A DNA stretch of 64,000 nucleotides from NCBI GenBank assembly GCA_039815465.1, contig JBCBZG010000003.1:49698-113697 (forward strand), written 5' to 3'. Under the pieces are notes generated by a model, which was given only the letters and a program-made list of their open reading frames with translations, was not told the origin of the DNA and did no database searches. Positions 60,083-64,000 of this stretch are shown here, piece after piece. Both the position numbers and the translations under genes were made by a program. The stretch is from Shimia_B sp039815465. GTDB taxonomy: Bacteria; Pseudomonadota; Alphaproteobacteria; Rhodobacterales; Rhodobacteraceae. Within the stretch, counting starts at the first letter, position 1. Each line of letters opens with the position of its first letter.

Positions 60083-61834
60083 GTGGATAAATATAGCTTC
60101 GAATACTTGGGAGAACTAATAAAAAGGCACTGTGGAGACGATATATTTACGCACGGCGTATCTGAAACTCTCAAGCTCGCGATTGACCACCATTCTGGTC
60201 AATTTAGAGACAAACGGTTGCCAAGCGACAATGACATTCCCTACATCGTTCATCCTGTATGGGTAGCCATTTTTTCGATGAAATATTTCGATGGATCTGA
60301 ATTGCCTGATGACCTTGAAACTGTATTCAAAGCGAGTTTGGCGCATGATCTTTTCGAAGACACGAACTTGCGTAAATCAACTCTGACAAGAATCGCTGGG
60401 CACCGAGTAACAGAACTTGTCACCAGTTTAACAAAACCGGCCTTAGTTCCGCCCGAAACACATTACGATAGAAATAACCGTTTTCTGTCCATAATTTTGG
60501 AAGCAGGCCCCACCGCAATGTATATAAAGGCTTGCGACAGTCTTCATAACATTTCGAGACCTTCGCAAACACCCGTTAAGCTTCTAAAAAAGGCTGTCCA
60601 AAAGGCTGAAAACTCGTATTTGCCTTTCGTAAAACTGTCGGAATTCAACCCCGCCCTTCTGCAGGACTTTAGAGAAAAATTGGCTTCTGCGAAGAACCAT
60701 AGCGAGCACATAGAACTCGCATCTCTCGCTCCGTCTACTTTCCTTGCTAGCGAGGTTTTCTCAGAAGCTCTGGCCAGAACAACTCACAAGCTGCTTGAAT
60801 TGCATGACATCTCCGACTTTCTCTTGGAGTTTACCGGGGCAACGCTTTGCAAGCATTCAAGTATTTCAGAATTCGTTTCAAATCTTGCAGACAGCTCTTG
60901 GCCGCGTTCTGAATTTAAACGCGTATCAAGTGGTTTGAAACGGCATGATCGAAACTTGATAAAGCCAAGCGCCGAAGTGAAGAAAGTTCTGCCCGAAGAC
61001 ACGTCACTACTGGTATTGATCCCGTCACGTGTTGAAAGCCACTCTGGCCAAGATCAGTACTTTTTCCTTTGTTTCACTGACCTCACAAAGCCTGATTGGG
61101 TTGATAGTGTTTTCCTCTCGGCCCTAGTAGTTTTGCTGTCTGAACGACTAAGGCAGGAGCAAAATGAGAAGTATGCAAAGCTGGCTCTTGATGCGTCGAG
61201 TCTCGGCATAGAACTAAGCGAAAACGACTTGAGAAATGCGTCAGTTTCTTATCCTGATCTCGTATTCCTGAAGAAATACTTGGTTCGGGCCGACGAAGTG
61301 AGCGCAGGGCTCCAAGGCTTGCTGCGCGATATGATATTGCATGCGCCACCCAAATTCAAAAACTTTGAGTTAACCTCTCGGATAAAAATGCCTAAATCCA
61401 TTCTGAGGAAGGTGGCCAAACGAGGGTTCGGTACTGTCTACAAACTTGATGATATTGTGGGTTTCCGCTTTGTTTGCTTAAATCACAATGACGCCGTTGA
61501 GCTTCGCGATGTCCTCGTGTCTGAGCTCCAATCCTCCAGAAGCTGGATTGGAGTGAGTGAAACACCAGAAGACATGGACATTTTGTCGAATGACGGATAT
61601 CGGGCAATTCATATAAAACTGAGACATGCAGACAAAAGATTGTCCAAAATCGGCTGTGAACTGCAGATCCGAACCGTTTTCCAAGACGCTTGGGCGAAGG
61701 CATCTCATTTGGCTGCTTACCACAAGAATTTCACAAAGTCTGAAGCCCGCCTGATCCGAAAAAACCTAGCCAAACTGGCCGAACTCCGCGAAGAGGCTGA
61801 CGCTTTTCTGATAGATTTCACTCAAGACCTGTAG
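60083..61834 (+). CDS. HD hydrolase - RelA/SpoT synthetase protein, atypical long RSH
   Basis: A 583-residue protein, GTG start 7 bp after the Fic gene. Residues about 25-170 form an HD hydrolase with YIVHPVWVA, AHDLFEDT and KACDSLHNI, so the metal ligands look intact. About 170-415 is an unassigned middle region. About 425-560 is a RelA/SpoT synthetase domain: SRIKMPKSILRK, KLDDIVGFRFVC, DGYRAIHIKL and the catalytic CELQIRTVFQDAWAKA. The TGS and ACT regulatory domains of housekeeping RSH are absent, and the synthetase sits about 250 residues after the HD instead of next to it. It could make and remove (p)ppGpp or another pyrophosphorylated product. Confidence 0.85.
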   Translation: MDKYSFEYLGELIKRHCGDDIFTHGVSETLKLAIDHHSGQFRDKRLPSDNDIPYIVHPVWVAIFSMKYFDGSELPDDLETVFKASLAHDLFEDTNLRKSTLTRIAGHRVTELVTSLTKPALVPPETHYDRNNRFLSIILEAGPTAMYIKACDSLHNISRPSQTPVKLLKKAVQKAENSYLPFVKLSEFNPALLQDFREKLASAKNHSEHIELASLAPSTFLASEVFSEALARTTHKLLELHDISDFLLEFTGATLCKHSSISEFVSNLADSSWPRSEFKRVSSGLKRHDRNLIKPSAEVKKVLPEDTSLLVLIPSRVESHSGQDQYFFLCFTDLTKPDWVDSVFLSALVVLLSERLRQEQNEKYAKLALDASSLGIELSENDLRNASVSYPDLVFLKKYLVRADEVSAGLQGLLRDMILHAPPKFKNFELTSRIKMPKSILRKVAKRGFGTVYKLDDIVGFRFVCLNHNDAVELRDVLVSELQSSRSWIGVSETPEDMDILSNDGYRAIHIKLRHADKRLSKIGCELQIRTVFQDAWAKASHLAAYHKNFTKSEARLIRKNLAKLAELREEADAFLIDFTQDL

Positions 61835-61840
61835 GGGGAT

Positions 61841-62593
61841 GTGTTGTTAACAAAAGGCCAACTTAATCTAGTCGCTGGTGGCGCCATTATTATTGGTATC
61901 GTAGGAGCCGCAGGCATTTTCTTTAGAGACACACTGATTGGCGCGTGTGTTACTTCAAGCGAAAGAAGCACTCTATTCGTAGAACTCTTCAAGTTTTTCT
62001 TGGTTTCTAGTTTTGGAGGTGGGGTTCTTCTCTTACTGCAGGCATTAAGAGATCGAAATGACGAGGCGGAAAAAGAGCGAGTTCGGAGCCAGGAGAAATT
62101 TGAACTGAGGAAACAGCAGCTTCAAAGCAAGACCGAGAAACACATAAAGTTGCACACAGAATTCGTCAGAATTTATAATCAAATAAAGCGAATTCGAAGA
62201 GACCTTCGTCGGTTAACAGAATCCTCTATCAATCAAGGGAGTATTCGCTTCAAACTCACTGAGTTCAGCAAGCTTATGTCAGAATTAAATGACAGCCAGT
62301 TGGATCTGGAGCTTTTTAGTCGGTTAAGCAACGCGAACCAATTCCTTGTGGTTCCGAGCGCCGAGGAAAAGTTTTCGATAAAGAAAGCGGAAAATTTCCT
62401 TAGAGGCGTTCTCTCTGAGTTCGAGAATGGCGAGTACCTAGATCAAGAGGATGGTTTAGTGGAGATTCCAACAACGTCCAAAACGGCAGTTTTTCTACAC
62501 GATACCAAGCCTATGTCTGAATTCTTCGTTCCGATTGATGTCTTCTTTGGCATTTTTCACCGAGACCCTGAACTGGTCAGCCCAAGTACCTAG
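61841..62593 (+). CDS. Two-TM coiled-coil membrane protein, last gene of the signalling operon
   Basis: A 250-residue protein, GTG start 6 bp after the HD-RelA gene, with AGGGGG in front. Two membrane segments (about residues 9-27 and 47-68) are followed by a long charged helix (about 70-125, RSQEKFELRKQQLQSKTEKH) and a mixed C-terminal part. No enzyme motif. A short membrane hairpin with a cytosolic coil is the plan of many membrane-acting effectors in bacterial conflict systems, but also of plain scaffolds. It ends in a 4-bp convergent overlap with the hydrolase. Confidence 0.7.
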   Translation: MLLTKGQLNLVAGGAIIIGIVGAAGIFFRDTLIGACVTSSERSTLFVELFKFFLVSSFGGGVLLLLQALRDRNDEAEKERVRSQEKFELRKQQLQSKTEKHIKLHTEFVRIYNQIKRIRRDLRRLTESSINQGSIRFKLTEFSKLMSELNDSQLDLELFSRLSNANQFLVVPSAEEKFSIKKAENFLRGVLSEFENGEYLDQEDGLVEIPTTSKTAVFLHDTKPMSEFFVPIDVFFGIFHRDPELVSPST

Positions 62594-63276
62594 CTCGCGA
62601 ACCGGGCATTCGCAAGAACCAATTCCGCGCATGCTTCGGGTTTCTCCATATGCATGAAGTGGCTAGTACCTGCAATGAATGCTTCTTTGCAGTTTTTCAA
62701 AGCAAGGATGGTTGGGGACTCTTCGTAATCATCACCATAGATATACATCGTGTTGCATTTCAAAGAATTGAACCGTTGCATCCACTTTCCGTGATCTGAC
62801 TCGGAGACGAGATCTCTGGCATAGTCGCGGATCAGGCTTGGGTCGTATGTGAGCGCGTTGGTGACCCAAGCGTTCCAGCTGGGCCCTTTATCTGCGAAAC
62901 TTTTTAGGTAGCTAAAAATTCTTTTGTCGGAATCAAGTTTCGACAGCTTTCTGGATATCGAACCACAGTCATGGTGCCATAGATTTCCTTCTAGCAAGGT
63001 GACAGACCTGACAGATTGAGGGATAAGCCGTTGAACCGACAACGCTACAATTGCTCCCATGCTATGCCCAACCAGATCGATTTCTTTATAGTCCCTGATT
63101 TGGCTCACGACGCCTTCGGCAAGGTTAGCGAGAAGATACGGCTGGTTGAATCTTGCGGTTTCAAGCCGCTGCTTTGGAAGACGCGGACAGTAACACTCTT
63201 GGTTTACGCCCATCGCTAAAGTCAGCTTCTCGAAATCGGAGAAATCACATCCGAGCCCATGACAAAACACATACAA
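62590..63276 (-). CDS. Alpha/beta hydrolase
   Basis: A 228-residue hydrolase. Oxyanion-loop start VFCHGLGCDFSDF, nucleophile GHSMGAIVAL, acid region MYIYGDDYEESPT and catalytic His in AGTSHFMHMEKPEA. Start TTG 63276, fixed by a strong AAGGAGG 7 nt upstream (63283-63289). It is convergent with the operon and paralogous to the ruined gene at 54966 on the other side of it. Substrate unknown; the fold covers lipases, esterases and C-C hydrolases. Confidence 0.85.
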   Translation of the reverse strand: MYVFCHGLGCDFSDFEKLTLAMGVNQECYCPRLPKQRLETARFNQPYLLANLAEGVVSQIRDYKEIDLVGHSMGAIVALSVQRLIPQSVRSVTLLEGNLWHHDCGSISRKLSKLDSDKRIFSYLKSFADKGPSWNAWVTNALTYDPSLIRDYARDLVSESDHGKWMQRFNSLKCNTMYIYGDDYEESPTILALKNCKEAFIAGTSHFMHMEKPEACAELVLANARFAS

Positions 63277-63292
63277 CGTAGTTCCTCCTTAT

Positions 63293-63305
63293 TGCACTAA
63301 GTGCA
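63293..63305. promoter_or_regulatory. Perfect palindrome before the hydrolase
   Basis: TGCACT-A-AGTGCA, 16 bp upstream of the hydrolase start and just before its ribosome site. It could be an operator or a leader hairpin. Confidence 0.4.
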
Positions 63306-63335
63306 TTTGAATTTCATAAAATTCGCAAAGAAATC

Positions 63336-63364
63336 TTTGCAACAATCTGAATTTATTGTATAAT
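63336..63364 (+). promoter_or_regulatory. Sigma70-type promoter for the 63499 gene
   Basis: A perfect TATAAT at 63359-63364 with TTTGCA at 63336-63341, spacer 17 bp, in an AT-rich stretch. The transcript would have a leader of about 125 nt before ATG 63499, with no other feature recognised in it. Confidence 0.6.
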
Positions 63365-63498
63365 ATTTTCGTGCCTTTGTCGGCTTTTCAGAGATCGACT
63401 CAGGCCTAAACCGTTCTTTCAGGTATTGTCGCCCACTTCTCGGTGATGAGCAAACTAGTCGTTATAGGCGGTTAGTTAAACTCATCAAGGAGAAGACT

Positions 63499-63927
63499 AT
63501 GACTGATCAATGGTATCTGATAGAAAGTCGCGAAGTTCCGCCACAATTTTGTATATTTGATAACAAGCCTATCAAAGGCAGGCGGAGGATCATTGGCGAT
63601 TTCCGATATAAATTGACCCCTCTCGGAACTCAACTTTTCGAAATCGAAATCAAGGTCACGGAAGATACAAAATTCGCAGGAGTTTTGTGGGGAAATGGAG
63701 ATACCTTCGATCCCCAGGCGGAAGCACCGCAAGGGATTCTGGGTGAACTTGACATGATATCCAGATCCGCGCCGTGTATCCGTTTTGCTGACAGTACGAC
63801 TCTCCCATTTCCTTCGAATTTCGAAGAGGAAGGCAGACAAGTCACGCTGGTCCCCCCAGAACTCTTTGGTCTAACAAGGCAATGTTGGTGGGAAGATAAA
63901 TTCTTATGGAAGTCAGCCTCATCTTGA
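63499..63927 (+). CDS. 142-residue hypothetical protein in the island
   Basis: A soluble, beta-rich protein (TDQWYLIESREVPPQF at the start, CWWEDKFLWKSASS at the end) with several Trp and Phe and no motif I recognise. AAGGAG lies 6 nt before the ATG, a promoter lies upstream and a terminator 14 bp downstream, so it is a single-gene unit. It runs away from the hydrolase. Function unknown. Confidence 0.7.
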   Translation: MTDQWYLIESREVPPQFCIFDNKPIKGRRRIIGDFRYKLTPLGTQLFEIEIKVTEDTKFAGVLWGNGDTFDPQAEAPQGILGELDMISRSAPCIRFADSTTLPFPSNFEEEGRQVTLVPPELFGLTRQCWWEDKFLWKSASS

Positions 63928-63940
63928 AGAACGGTACTAG

Positions 63941-63971
63941 ACCTCGCTGGTAATTCAACAGCGAGGTTTTT
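63941..63971 (+). terminator. Rho-independent terminator
   Basis: ACCTCGCTG (63941-63949) pairs with CAGCGAGGT (63959-63967) around a 9-nt loop, followed by TTTTT (63967-63971). It ends the 63499 transcript. Confidence 0.9.
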
Positions 63972-64000
63972 CAACAACTTGCGTTCATTTATTCATGAGT

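Larger units (their letters stand above)
53162..64000. mobile_element. Left part of an AT-rich genomic island with a tRNA-Cys attachment site
   Basis: Starts at a 44-bp tRNA-Cys 3' fragment and continues past the window end. Base composition shifts from GC-rich to markedly AT-rich after the fragment, and codon use changes with it. Cargo: BenE-type permease, a ruined and an intact alpha/beta hydrolase, a four-gene signalling operon and a small hypothetical gene. The island's integrase is not in the window; it is expected near the other end. Confidence 0.7.

Overview
The window looks like a chromosome segment of an alphaproteobacterium of the Rhodobacterales (Roseobacter group). The grounds are high GC with many GTG/TTG starts and 4-bp ATGA/GTGA gene overlaps, a bacterial-type ferredoxin-NADP reductase ending in VEKAFVG, a hemP/imelysin iron operon, a VPLPA-CTERM protein and Lrp/AsnC-type regulation. 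No rRNA is present, so the genus cannot be fixed from the sequence alone.

Layout. 1-21.9 kb is ordinary core genome: partial glutaryl-CoA dehydrogenase, an MCP-like signalling fragment, infC, fpr, an Lrp regulator, a P450, an Fe(III) ABC transporter split into a forward binding protein and a reverse permease coupled to tpiA, an A-type Fe-S carrier, a polar amino-acid ABC transporter, a MIP18-type Fe-S protein, pcaB with a BKACE enzyme, a RimB-RimK fusion, a VPLPA-CTERM protein, tgt and a serine beta-lactamase-like hydrolase. 21.9-29.5 kb holds lon, an HU-like protein with a long basic tail, tRNA-Val(CAC) and a 1363-residue DUF285/RTX surface protein. 29.5-43.9 kb is a catabolic or signalling locus: two sugar-type enzymes, a TIM-barrel/degenerate AAA+/Fis regulator, a second and a third TIM-barrel paralogue, a branched-chain-type ABC transporter whose second ATPase is fused to a Tm-1-like (UPF0261) domain, a flotillin-like protein and two SRPBCC proteins. 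43.9-49.7 kb is a seven-gene reverse-strand iron/haem operon (50-codon ORF, hemP, Cys-containing protein, imelysin, di-haem oxidoreductase, second imelysin, DUF1513), preceded by a symmetric 64-bp palindrome and tRNA-Pro(CGG).

Accessory region. tRNA-Val(TAC) at 50739-50814 is followed by a small decayed prophage remnant (integrase, nuclease, HTH, GIY-YIG and replication genes, several broken). At 53162 lies the 3' half of a tRNA-Cys, cut in the anticodon loop, on the reverse strand. From there to the window end the composition turns AT-rich. I read the fragment as the left attachment site of a genomic island whose intact tRNA-Cys should lie beyond base 64000. The island carries a BenE-type permease and a tight four-gene operon: a 1300-residue protein with a GAF-like and an APH-type kinase-like domain, a Fic protein, a long HD plus RelA/SpoT-synthetase protein, and a two-TM coiled-coil membrane protein. 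Two alpha/beta hydrolase paralogues flank it, one intact and one in ruins. This operon is my best candidate for an undescribed conflict or stress-signalling system. The second candidate is the Tm-1/TIM-barrel/ABC locus at 29.5-43.9 kb.
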